From positions 42,398,733 to 42,462,732 of the forward strand of contig NC_092351.1 of assembly GCF_963676685.1 (NCBI RefSeq): 64,000 bases of DNA. The letters are read 5' to 3'. A program made the translations under genes and the position numbers. Source of the DNA: Mytilus edulis (taxonomy: Eukaryota > Mollusca > Bivalvia > Mytilida > Mytilidae). The notes under the pieces are model-generated. The model saw nothing but the letters and a program-made list of their open reading frames with translations. It was not told the origin of the DNA and did no database searches. Positions 35,789-45,471 of this stretch are shown one piece after another; within the stretch, counting starts at the first letter, position 1; the number at the start of each line of letters is the position of its first letter.

Positions 35789-37362
35789 CTTGAAGGCCTG
35801 TCCAAGTTTGTCCAGGACAGCATGACGGCTCTCCACTCGCCGGGACTGGTCGTAGTACTTGTCGGCAGTCGCTACATTGTGCGCCATGTGCTTGGCCAGC
35901 TAAATGGCTTCCTCCCGGGTGGCCCCGCTCTCTCTGAGGGTGCTAACCGCCACCTTCCTGTTCCGACTGGCGGTTAGGGTTGTCTTCTTCATCCCCTCTC
36001 CCTCGCAGAATCTATCCTATTCTGTCTGGACCAGCTTACTCATTGCCTGTAATAAAAATCACACTGACATTATGACCTCAACGAATAATACATAATACGA
36101 CCGATAGCAGACCGCGAAATAAAAACACCGTCATTTACAATTTTCAAACACATAATGTATGTCTTATGTAAATATACGTACCGAGGGCGTAAGGAATTCT
36201 CCCTTGCCCGTCAGGAACAAGTAAGGCTGGGGCTTCTCTGGTGGGTTGACTGGTAGGCTCAGGTGTGTCGCGTACACCTGCAGGAGTCCAAGGAGGTCAG
36301 CAGCTATCCTCACATGGCAGATCTTGCCAGAGCGCGCCTCCTTGTGCTCGAACACCTGTAAGAGAGGGATTGATATTAAAACGATAGACAGTAATACTTA
36401 ATCACCTATAAGAGAGAGATTGATATTAATACGATACACAGTAATATAATTACTTAACACTTAATACCGATAACTTATAATTTATTGTGATTTACCTCGA
36501 TCTCGATATCAGTCCCATCTACTGCTACAGCCGCCAGGACATCCGCCCGCCTCAAGTGGGTTATGTCCCCAGCCCTCTTGGCGTTACTCAAGAGTAACTG
36601 GAGACATAAGATGTTCCGGGCGTCCATCTTCTCTGCCCTGGACAGCTGCTCTCCTCTCTCTGCCTTCTCGATCACTGTCCTGGCTCTGGTGGGTCGTTGT
36701 CCGTCCAGGTACTTGGCTATCTGCGCTGGCTCCAGATCCAGAATGTCCTCGCCACGCGCGTGGCTCGCCACCTTGGCGATGAGGACATCCTCCTTCAGGC
36801 TCTTGCTCACCGTCTTCATTGTCTCGGAGAGCGTGGTGAGCTGGTCTGCAAGGAGACGCAGATGGCGGAGCCAAGTACCCTTTCCTGCAAGGAACTGCAG
36901 GAACCCAGCCAAGCTGTGGAGATATACACGCAGGGTAGCAGGCTTCACTCTGAAAAAGAAAAAGAGGAAATAACTGACACTGCATTACGTATGCGTAACA
37001 TTTTCACATGTATACTTACAAGTTTCACGTATGCGTAACACTTTCACATGTATACTTACAAAGTATCACGTATGCGTAACATTTTTACATGTATACTTAC
37101 AAGTTTCACGTATGCGTAACATTTTTACATGGCGTGCAACATTCCCCCCAAACACAACGTAAAGGCTTACAGGGTATGATTGACTTACCTGTCTTCTTGG
37201 AGGTGGCGGTTGACCTCACCGTCCAAGGTCCCGATCTTCTCCAGATCCAGAAGCGCCTGCCTCGTCAGCCCTGTGGGCAACCAAAACTTCACAGCCGTCA
37301 AGTGGCTCTGTGTGGTGGTAGCCTTGCGGGCTATCCCACACGCTCTGTCGGTCATCGTCTTT
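35789..37362 (-). other. Tyrosine-recombinase core (exons 11-14)
   Basis: Exon 11 and the start of exon 12 look like the helical core-binding domain (GIARKATTTQSHLTAVKFW; TLRVYLHSLAGFLQFL). The catalytic domain shows box A with arginine in SNAKRAGDITHLRRADV (about residue 892), a beta-hairpin lysine candidate in EHKEARSGK, a second arginine region LTASRNRKVAVSTL, then HMAHNVATADKYY with histidine near 1032 and the tyrosine nucleophile near 1040. The spacing fits the R-K-R-H-Y pattern of the superfamily. The KIAA1958/DUF3504 strings seen at 18880-19660 are absent, so this is a different lineage. Confidence 0.7.
36985..37130 (+). repeat. Motif cluster in intron 11 (about 40-bp units, four copies)
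   Basis: Units read tatgcgtaacattttcacat then gtatacttacaagtttcacg. A three-copy cluster of the same unit is in intron 10 at 37395-37515. Confidence 0.85.
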
Positions 37363-37394
37363 CTGAAAGGGAAAACACCATTTGTATATATATG

Positions 37395-37515
37395 CATTTC
37401 TTATGCGCAACATTTTCACATGTATACTTAAAAGTTTCACGTATGCGTAACACTTTCACATGTATATTTATAAGTTTCACGTATGCGTAACATTTTCACA
37501 TGTATACTTACAAGT
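37395..37515 (+). repeat. Motif cluster in intron 10 (three copies)
   Basis: Same unit as at 36985-37130, with the variants ttatgcgcaacattttcac and tatgcgtaacactttcac. Confidence 0.85.
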
Positions 37516-37644
37516 CTTGGGTCGTCAGCGACGTAAAAGGCCGGCCGTACCCCAATTCTTTCCAACTGACAATCAGACCACGTCATGTCAATGTATTTTT
37601 TTTTCTCTAAAAACGCAATCAAAGGTACCAAAATACAAACTCAC

Positions 37645-37973
37645 CCGTAGTCTACTAGTGCCTGTTGTAGTTCCTGCTGAGCCTGGGTGCCTTCCTCGTA
37701 AGGCACTGCTCCCTGGATGGCCTCGCGGAACTCTTCGCTGTCCTTCTCCAGCTTGTGCACCGTCTTAAGGTGCACATCCATGCGGATCGTATTTGACCCG
37801 CACAGACCACACTCAAGACGGCCACCGTAGGTCCTGTTGCCTTGGTCGCGGGGTCTGCCCTTCGTCTTCACAGGCACCGCCTCGGCGTCAGGGTGACACA
37901 CCGTCATGTGACGTCTCAGGTTGACCACCGCAGCAGTACACCCTTCAATTTGGCACTCCCTGCGTGGTCGTTT
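37645..37973 (-). other. Zinc-finger exon of the recombinase gene (exon 10)
   Basis: Two finger-like modules. The first, RECQIEGCTAAVV..RRHMTVCH, has spacing C-x4-C-x9-H-x4-H. The second, ECGLCGSNTIRMDVHLKTVH, has C-x2-C-x9-H-x4-H. A basic linker (VKTKGRPRDQGNR) lies between them. A Glu/Gln-rich helix follows. Inferred role: DNA binding, perhaps to the 19-bp motif. The first finger's 5' half was amplified in the array at 33371-34960. Confidence 0.75.
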
Positions 37974-37999
37974 CTGAAAATAAATAAAACAAAAACATT

Positions 38000-38170
38000 T
38001 ATGTGTAACATTTTCACATGACGGGTAGCAATTGTCAGAAAAATACACAAGTCCGTCCACCGAATAAAGTTTCAGGTCCGAAAATTTTTCCCATTTATGT
38101 GTAACATTTTCACATGACGGGTAGCAATTGTCAGAAAAATACACAAGTCCGTCCACCGAATAAAGTTTCT
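38000..38170 (+). repeat. Direct repeat (about 95 bp, two copies) with the motif in intron 9
   Basis: ttatgtgtaacattttcaca then tgacgggtagcaattgtcag and aagtccgtccaccgaataaa, present twice about 95 bp apart. Confidence 0.85.
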
Positions 38171-39087
38171 TGAGGGGTTCGATATGTTTTACACTGATAG
38201 CCCTTAAGGGTATATATAGTATATAATAAAAAATATATTAACATAAAACTCACCGTGTCACCCTTATACACCTTCGTGGCGGCTCTCCTCGTCCTTCTAC
38301 GAACTGGCTCGTCAGCTTGCTGTGGGTCATCAGCTTCAGTGTCAGACCCTGACTCCTCCGCTGGCACATCAGCAGCAACAGCTGGAACCTCAGTTCTACG
38401 AACTGGCTCGTCAGCTTCATCAGTGTCAGACTCCGACTCCTCTGCTGGCACGTCAGCAGCAACAGCTGGAACATCAGTTCCAGCGGAACTGGCCTCAAAC
38501 TCCGCAATAGTGCGGGCGACAAACCCCTTGGCCGAAGAATCTTCAAGAAAAGTGCGAACATTTACAAGTAACATTCACAAAATTTGTTTTTTCTCGGGCC
38601 GCCTTGTTTTTTTCTGCGGCTTCCCTCTGTCTCCAGCCATTAACCCGCGGCTCTCGCTAATTTTTTTTTTTCACATTCAATTAATTTTCAAATCTAATCC
38701 GTCCTACAAATGTGACAACCGCATTCACAGTAAGTCAAGTTAACGATTGTTAAACTTACCAAACAGGTCCTTCTCCTCATTTGAAACCTCCTTCCTCTTC
38801 TTGGCAGGAGGTGCCTCCTCGTCCGAAGGACTTTCTACCGCTGTAAAAGGAAATAGTCAACTTTCAATATTACTTGTAACATTTTCACACCTAAAAATAT
38901 ATTTTCATAATTTGATATATTTTCATGCCCATCACTTCGATGTCTAATGATAAACTTACCGCTGTCGTCCGATGAGTAGTCATCAGCGCTGGGTGGCGGG
39001 ACATACTGGTCACAGGAGTCCTCCCCTGATGACATGTCTGTTGACTCTGTAAAAAAAATATTTGCCATGCACATCTACAGTATTCAC

Positions 39088-39310
39088 CATTATGCGTAGC
39101 ATTATCACAATTACGCGCGCGTAGCATTATCTTAATCATATAGAACAGAAGAAAAAAAACAAAAAAAAACAAAAAACAAATACAGTATTCACCATTATGC
39201 GTAGCATTATCACAATTACGCGTAGCATTATCACAATCATATAGAACAGAAAAAAAAAAACAAAAAACAAATACAGTATTCACCATTATGCGTAGCATTA
39301 TCACAATTAC
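39088..39310 (+). repeat. Motif cluster in intron 6 (five copies, 'cattatcac' variant)
   Basis: cattatgcgtagcattatca then caattacgcg, repeated with intervening A-rich spacers. The TTTTCAC part reads TTATCAC here, so this cluster was probably amplified locally. Confidence 0.8.
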
Positions 39311-39605
39311 ATACCCTGCTTCTCCTGTACGATGTCAGCTGCCTCTGGGAAAAACACCATAGACTTCCTCCTGGACGATCTCCTCTCCCCCCTAAACTGG
39401 CGAACCTTCGGGGCTGGGCAAGCTGCTGGCGCCGGCGACTTCTTGAAACCCTTCAACATCGTGCTCTGCTGCGCCAGCAGGTTCCCAAGGAAGGATACAC
39501 CCTTCCTCTCTTCCTTCTCGTCCAGCTTGGACCATTCCAGGTCCAAGTCCTGCAATCCTGTAAGAATAAGTATCAGAAAATTATACACGATGAAAACATG
39601 CACAG

Positions 39606-39680
39606 CCGAAGAAACTGTGAAAATGCTACCCATAAACCACAGGCATAGCCCGTGAAAATGCTACGCATAAAAGATATAAG
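39606..39680. repeat. 75-bp inverted repeat, right copy
   Basis: Begins ccgaagaaactgtgaaaatg and ends ctacgcataaaagatataag. Perfect complement of 35391-35465. Here the motif runs opposite to nearly all neighbouring copies. Confidence 0.9.
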
Positions 39681-41309
39681 GCAGGAAACATTGGGGCCGA
39701 TATCTAAATACAATGTACCTACCAGAGTCAGAGTCCTCAAGGTATGCCTCCTGTACCGCGTCCCTCAGCTGGCTGGTCCTGGTCTCCTCCTTCCGCGTTG
39801 GGGTCGGTGTGACCCTGGTCTCCTTCCGCGTTGGGGTCGCCATGACCCTGGTCTCCTTCCGCGTTGGGGTCGCCATGACCCTGGTCTCCTCCTTCCGCGT
39901 TGGGGTCGGTGTGACCCTGGTCTCCTCCTCCACCATGTCCTCTTCTGTAAAAAATGAAAGGAAAGATTAGCAAGGCATGTTCACGTACTTAACAGTGATA
40001 ATGATTGACAGTGTTGGCTAATATCTAAATACAAGGTACTCACCGGTGACAGGCTCTGTCTTGGGCACTATCGGGTCAATAGGGACCGCCTGGAACAAGA
40101 CGGGGTCGGCCGTGCCAGCGTCCACCTCCACCCTGAGGTCAATAGGGACCTCCATCCTCTGGACGGCTCCCGCGTAGTTACCTGAAATATATAATGTGTG
40201 AATACATTGCACAACAGTTCTCTATGAAGTTTGCATTACCTGAAAAAAAAATAATGTGTGAATACATAGCACAGTAGTTCCCCATGAAGACTTGAAAGTA
40301 AAGATTTAACATAGGAGATAAAGGTACTCACCTATAGAAAGGTAACTGTCTGTCCAAGCCTGGACGCGGTTGGCTGCACCGCCGACTCTCAGGCTTGCCC
40401 GTCCCAGTCCTGCCCGCAACTGCCTCTTCCCCAGAAACAGGCTCCTAACAGGCCGTCCCAGACTTTTATTAAGGACAAACCTGCTAGGCATACCCGCTAG
40501 AATGCCTGATACGCAGCGGGTGCTGTCCTGCCGTGCCCACCACGCTGCCTCCTGTCCAATCCTCTGCTGGTCCATCCTTCTGGCGTTCTGGACGCGGGCC
40601 AGCCACTAAGGCTCACTAGGCAGTGGGATGTTCACTCCGGGGGAAACCCACTTCAGCTCCTTCCACACACCATCCCGAAGAATGGTGTGCTTCCGGCCAC
40701 CCTACTGGTCTCATGGTGATCCTTAATGATCACCCTGCTAGATTCTTCCATTAAAACCTGCAATGTAAATGTTATGTGTAAGATTGGAGAATATCCGCCC
40801 GCTGCCTCTCGATGAAAAATCCTCGGACATAGAAATTTCTCCCCGCTGAAATTATTTTTTCCCCGGCTAATCGTACTACCCGCGGCCGCCCGCTAAAACG
40901 TCTTCCGCGGATCCTCGATGAAATGAAATGTAAACGTTATGTGTAACATTTTCGCTGATTTTCAAGTGTGGACCGATTTCAACAAGTAACAGATCGATAC
41001 TTATAACCCTACTCACCATCCTGCTTGTTGTCAGCTCCGGGTCAAACGTGGGCTTCCCCGTGGGCTTCTCCGTGGTCGGGATCCCCCAGGTCCTCAGCTG
41101 TGACATGTGCATCTTAGTCGGCCGCCACTCCCATCCGGACCTCTGGATATTGGCTACGGGTACATCCCGCACCACTACCTTCAGCACACCATCTTGAAAG
41201 ATGATGTGCTTCGGGCCTGTCCCACTCGTCAGTCCCGTGGAGGGGTCCTCTATTATCTGCAATATGACCGTTATGTGTAACATTTTCACTGAATGATTCA
41301 TTTAAATGT

Positions 41310-41811
41310 GAAATATTCACTGATGAAATTTTTTTCCCCCTGGTCGTCGCAAGAGGCTGCGGTAGCCCGCTAAAAGATCTTGCGATGTACCTCGTAGAAA
41401 AATCCTCGGACGTGAACATTTCTTCCCGATGAAAAATATTTTTTTTACCCCTGCTAGTCGTAAGACCCGCGGTCGCCCGCTAAAAACCAAAGGCCGCGAT
41501 TAATGAAACTTTCCACCGCTGCTTGTAGCAGGGGACGGACCATATCTACCTGCGCCTCGTACAGGCAGAAAGGGAAAGGCCGCGACCGACGAAACTGTCC
41601 GCCGCTGCTTGAAGCAGGGACGGACCATATCTACCCGTGCCTCGTATAGGCAGAAAGGGAAAGGCCGCAACCGATGAAACTGTCCGCCACTGCTTGAAGC
41701 AAGGACGAACCAGATATACCCGCGCCTCGTACCAGCGGAAAGGGAAAGGCAGAGGCCTCGATCAATGAAACTGTCAGCCACTGCTTGTAGCGGGGGGGGG
41801 GGGGGGGGGGG
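41310..41811. repeat. GC-rich duplicated block, left copy, ending in 20 G
   Basis: An A-type unit (gtcgtcgcaagaggctgcgg ... cctcggacgtgaacatttct) is followed by four units of about 85 bp with gaaactgtccgccgctgctt and aaagggaaaggc. It ends in a G-run at 41792-41811. Each short unit can form a hairpin (ctgctt-g-aagcag with gtccg/cggac). It lies in intron 1 of the recombinase gene. A diverged piece is also at 40820-40920. Confidence 0.85.
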
Positions 41812-42399
41812 ATGGAGGTGGACAATTTGTATCCGCGGATCCTACCCGCAGATAGGGACAAACAACAACAATTATAACGATAATTTAATAAGAAAAAACA
41901 TATATACATTGGTAACAAGAATAAGAGGGAAATGGAAAAGGCCGCGGTTAAAGAAGCTGTCCGGCGACCGGTACTTTCTAGAGGTCGACGGACATTTTCA
42001 TGGGGAATTTTTTTTTATTGTTGACGGAAACCCAGAAAAAACGACTCATTTTGTTTTGTATGTAAGTGCTTTTTACAGGCGTCCCCCCAAAAAAGGCAAC
42101 ACATATCCATTTCGATATCGTGCTTCCTTTGGGGCTCGAACCTGCGCGTAAAATTTTTATGTGTAACATTTTCACAACCAAAGTACCCTGTGGGGTATGT
42201 ATGAGGGGTAACATTTTCACAGGTACCCCATGTCGCGAAAAAAATCCGATTTACTCACCAGCGGACGCCCCCTGTCCACTCTATTGCCATCCTCCACCAT
42301 TCTATCCACATTTGATGCTTGATGGCTCATCTTCACGATACTAACAATACACACTCGTTGTTCACAAATACTGTGTTTAAGCCTAGTTTTAGCTGCCTA

Positions 42400-42868
42400 T
42401 CTATAATACTAAAATTACGAGGTCCAATTTGTCAGCCGTCATCACGTAAAAACGACGAATCAAAGAATTCAACTTTATATATAACTAATATAGTACAAAG
42501 GTGTAGATTAAAAATTACACCACTCCAGGCCCTTTTGTTTTCCACGTAATTAATATTGCCAATAATTAAGAAGTTCCGGGTCGAGTTCGATACCGATACC
42601 AATAGTATATTCACCTGTTACCTATTACCTTATCTGTACGTTCCGCATCTGACAGGCGCACCAACAAACGGTGTATTCAGGATTAATATGCTATATATGT
42701 AACGGGGTATTTTCTGGTCAATGAGTAACCAAACTATCAAACACTCCAATAAAATTAATATCATCAATATCATATTTGATATATCAATCAAATATGACTC
42801 TGCCACATATACACGGGTTATATAATCTAATTAAGTCACGGACCCGCGATATCACGGGTATGTTCTAG
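42400..42868 (+). mobile_element. Nonautonomous Helitron, 469 bp
   Basis: Starts TCTATAATACTAAAATTACG and ends with the hairpin CCCGCGATATCACGGG, seven bases, then CTAG. It is flanked by A on the left and T on the right, the classic Helitron insertion site. It shares the terminal and left-half sequence with 63150-63693. It lies 70 bp upstream of the recombinase start codon. Confidence 0.8.
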
Positions 42869-43084
42869 TATATACTAAAATGGTATGTCACGTGAATATC
42901 AGACTCCAACCTTTCTCATAAAAACACTTGTAACTTTCTCAGTTTTAAAGATATTTCTTAAAGTAAGGGCTTATTTTGTTCGGAATTAAATTACCCGTCC
43001 GGTCCATTTAAAATATGTTCGTAATTATTTATAGGGTCGTCATGAAGAGGGCAGATACAGTCAAAAAAATTATGTGTAACATTT

Positions 43085-43687
43085 TCACAATTAAACTCTT
43101 TTCCCCTGCTCGTCGCAAGAGGCCGCGGTAGCCCGCTAAAAGATCTTGCGATGTTCCTCGTAGAAAAATCCTCGGACGTGAACATTTCTTCCCGATGAAA
43201 TATTTGTTTTCCACTGGTCGTCGCAAGAGGCTGCGGTAGCCCGCTAAAAGATCTTGCGATGTACCTCGTAGAAAAATCCTCGGACGTGAACATTTCTTCC
43301 CGATGAAATATTTTTTTTCCACTGGTCGTCGCAAGAGGCCGCGGTAGCCCGCTAAAAGATCTTGCGATGTACCTCGTAGAAAAATCCTCGGACGTGAACA
43401 TTTCTTCCCGATGAAAAATATTTATTTTTTACCCCTGCTAGTCGTAAGACCCGCGGTCGCCCGCTAAAAGCCAAAGGCCGCGATTAATGAAACTTTCCAC
43501 CACTGCTTGTAGCAGGGGACGGACCATATCTACCCGCGCCTCGTACAGGCAGAAAGGGAAAGGCCGCGACCGATGAAACTGTCCGCCGCTGCTTGAAGCA
43601 GGGACGAACCATATACCCGCGCCTCGTACCAGCGGAAAGGGAAAGGCAGAGGCCTCGATCAATGAAACTGTCAGCCACTGCTTGTAG

Positions 43688-43722
<35 letters not shown>
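43085..43722. repeat. GC-rich duplicated block, right copy, ending in 34 G
   Basis: Same units as at 41310-41811, but with three A-type units and three hairpin units. The G-run is at 43689-43722. It lies upstream of the recombinase start codon, so the two blocks flank exon 1 and the Helitron. Confidence 0.85.
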
Positions 43723-43723
<1 letters not shown>

Positions 43724-43830
43724 GGACAATTTTCACAATTTAACTCATTGGGAAAGTAAAAGTTTTATGCGTAGCATTTTCACCGATACATTTAACAAAA
43801 TTATGTGTAATATTTTCACAATTAAACTCA

Positions 43831-43865
43831 GGGTTAGGGTTAGGGTAGGGTTAGGGTTAGGGTTA
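43831..43865 (+). repeat. Interstitial telomeric repeat tract
   Basis: Six GGGTTA-type units, one with a missing T. The animal (and mollusc) telomere repeat is TTAGGG. The tract sits between two copies of the 19-bp motif. Confidence 0.9.
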
Positions 43866-44458
43866 CAGATACATGTAACATTTTCACAGAAGGTAAGACC
43901 GGTGCTCTTTTACTTTTTAGTGTGGATTGCCTGAGACCTCGTACTAATGTACATCGCTCGGGCAGGCAGCAATCAGTATTGGCAATTCCTATCCACGCCT
44001 TTCTCGTTAAAGGTTCCCGAATAAAATGACACAACTCCTATCCGGTCACGGCCTGCAAGAAGACTACGCGCAAATATTACCGGCGCCTTTCTCTTTATCC
44101 GTCGCCAAATGAAATAACGAACTCTTATGGGGAACATTTTCACATCCCTATGCGGAACCCTTCACAAGACAGCAAGAGGGAAGGCGTTTCGGGCTTTGAA
44201 CAACGGGGTATTTTCTAAACCCATAAGGCCTACGTAGTCCTCGATTGGCAGAGGCCTGGCAACAGCCGTTACTCCTCGGTACATGGGGGGTGGGATGTCA
44301 CTGTTTGCAAATCGACCAAGTCCCAAAGTAGCCTTTTCACCCTTGACTCAGGGCTGCATTTAAACACGATCGAAAATCATGGAAAGGTGCCGGAGAAGGG
44401 GTTGTTCTACTCACCGTGGGCGTCGCTTGTCGCACGTGTACAGGGGCCTAGCCCTTGT
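43866..44458. other. Flank upstream of the recombinase gene
   Basis: Moderate GC with no coding frame recognised. On the minus strand, CACGGTGAGTAG at about 44412-44423 is a good splice-donor match, so an untranslated first exon could end here. Confidence 0.35.
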
Positions 44459-44463
44459 AGTTA

Positions 44464-44903
44464 CAAGGGGTACAATCAAAATCACGTGATGGATATACAC
44501 ACACCGGTAGTAACAGTCGAGCAGACCGCTTGAAAGGTAAGTAGTCGTATTTACTTGTTTATATCAATAAAATTTAATAAATAAGGTAGTGCACCGAATG
44601 TAGGATACTATCTAGTTTTGAAATACACAATTATCCTTGCTGGAAAGCGTGTAGTTAATGCGAACACTTTGACACAGTTCCAAAATTTCACCGTCGAAGT
44701 GTTTGCAATAACTGCACGCTTTCTAGCAAAAACAATTGTGTATTTTAAAACTACATACTATCCGACATTCGATGTGCCAACTTATTAATCAAAATTTAAT
44801 TGATATAAACAAGAAAATGCAACTACTAACCTTTCAAGCGGCGAGTTCGACTGTAACTTCCGGTGTGTGTATATCCATCACGTGATTTTGATTGTACCCC
44901 TTG
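44464..44903. mobile_element. Foldback MITE, 440 bp, with 5-bp target duplication
   Basis: Arms of about 200 bp are near-complementary: caaggggtacaatcaaaatc then acgtgatggatatacacaca on the left, and the complement on the right. AGTTA is present immediately outside both ends (44459-44463 and 44904-44908). No coding capacity. Confidence 0.85.
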
Positions 44904-45075
44904 AGTTAAGGATATACGGGGAGCGCCGAGAAAGTTGACACGGCACCCGATACACCATTCTATTCGATCGTGAACTGTTCCCGAAGTCGAGAGCTACCGA
45001 TGCTTCTTTCCAGTTTTCCCGTCCGTGAACAGACTAAGTTTCTGCGAGTTTCTAAGTTTTATGCGTAACATTAGC

Positions 45076-45471
45076 ATACAGGACTTTTAAGGAAGGCATA
45101 CTACTTTTGCTTTTTTTTTTATAGATAGAGTACCACGCTATATCCAAGTTAAGAACCCTTGCATCAACTCATTGAGGGATCTGTAGGTGGCCTGTTATAA
45201 AGGAATAAGTAGGTTGCCTGTTATAAAGCAATAATTTCTGTCCCTATCCAATTTATCCCAACTTTTCAGTGGTCTGAATTTCACCGACTGTCACCCCTCC
45301 CGGTTTGTGTTACAAAACCTACAGAACCTCACTATTGTATGTGTTGTTAATCTGTTCGCATCTTTAAAATGCGTGAAGTATTTGCCACTGCACGGTTACT
45401 ACCATCAATCATTCTTAAGGGTTGGTCTGAAATAATAGGTCCATATTTTACTGATCTCGCCGAACAATGAC
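45076..45471. other. No recognised feature
   Basis: Sequence outside the motif-bearing region. aggttgcctgttataaag-like strings occur twice near 45190-45225. Confidence 0.4.

Larger units (their letters stand above)
35239..42330 (-). pseudogene. 16-exon zinc-finger tyrosine recombinase gene (about 1135 codons; one frameshift, three TAG)
   Basis: Exons (5' to 3'): 42330-42259, 41256-41017, 40757-40332, 40181-40044, 39944-39723, 39557-39315, 39046-38960, 38840-38760, 38540-38254, 37973-37645, 37362-37189, 36949-36496, 36355-36182, 36046-35789, 35681-35559, 35337-35239. All introns are GT-AG and every phase matches if one base is missing in exon 3 (near 40695). The start is ATG at 42330 (MSHQASNVDRMVEDG). 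Order: paralogous segments in exons 2 and 3 (KHIIFQDGV / KHTILRDGV), a TPTRKE repeat (exon 5), acidic linkers, an NLS-like PPAKKRKEV (exon 8), an acidic duplication (exon 9), two zinc fingers (exon 10), a recombinase core (exons 11-14), and a lysine run before the end (exon 16). In-frame TAG codons lie at 40606-40608, 36017-36019 and 35900-35902. Probable role: site-specific DNA recombination for an element. I cannot assign the family. It could still be an expressed host gene if the stops are errors. Confidence 0.8.
32314..45075 (-). mobile_element. Putative 12.7-kb element: spliced tyrosine recombinase gene plus about 40 copies of a 19-bp motif
   Basis: Boundaries are inferred from the first and last copies of TTATGYGTARCATTTTCAC, which is common in this interval and not seen elsewhere in the window. 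The interval also stands out by higher GC. It contains a 16-exon minus-strand recombinase gene, a plus-strand 3' exon at 32734-33071, several private tandem arrays and duplicated GC-rich blocks. A Helitron and a foldback element sit inside as later insertions. I found no terminal inverted repeats or target duplication at the outer ends, so a single element is an inference. It could also be a host gene whose introns were invaded by one motif family. Confidence 0.5.

Noticed and set aside
36563..38743. Long plus-strand frames opposite the recombinase exons
   Set aside because: Antisense shadows of GC-rich exons. The minus strand has consistent splice sites, phases and domain motifs, and the plus strand has none.
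40876..41301. A 141-codon minus frame starting MNHSVKMLHITVIL
   Set aside because: Its first part translates intron 1 with the 19-bp motif. The real exon starts at 41256 after a TTGCAG acceptor.
41500..43729. Proline-, serine- and glycine-rich frames in the GC-rich blocks
   Set aside because: They come from the hairpin repeats and poly-G runs, with no conserved frame between the two blocks.
32314..45075. Considered CRISPR-like array or bacterial integron/attachment array because of the short repeated motif
   Set aside because: The motif spacing is irregular, it lies in introns of a spliced gene, and the genome context is animal.
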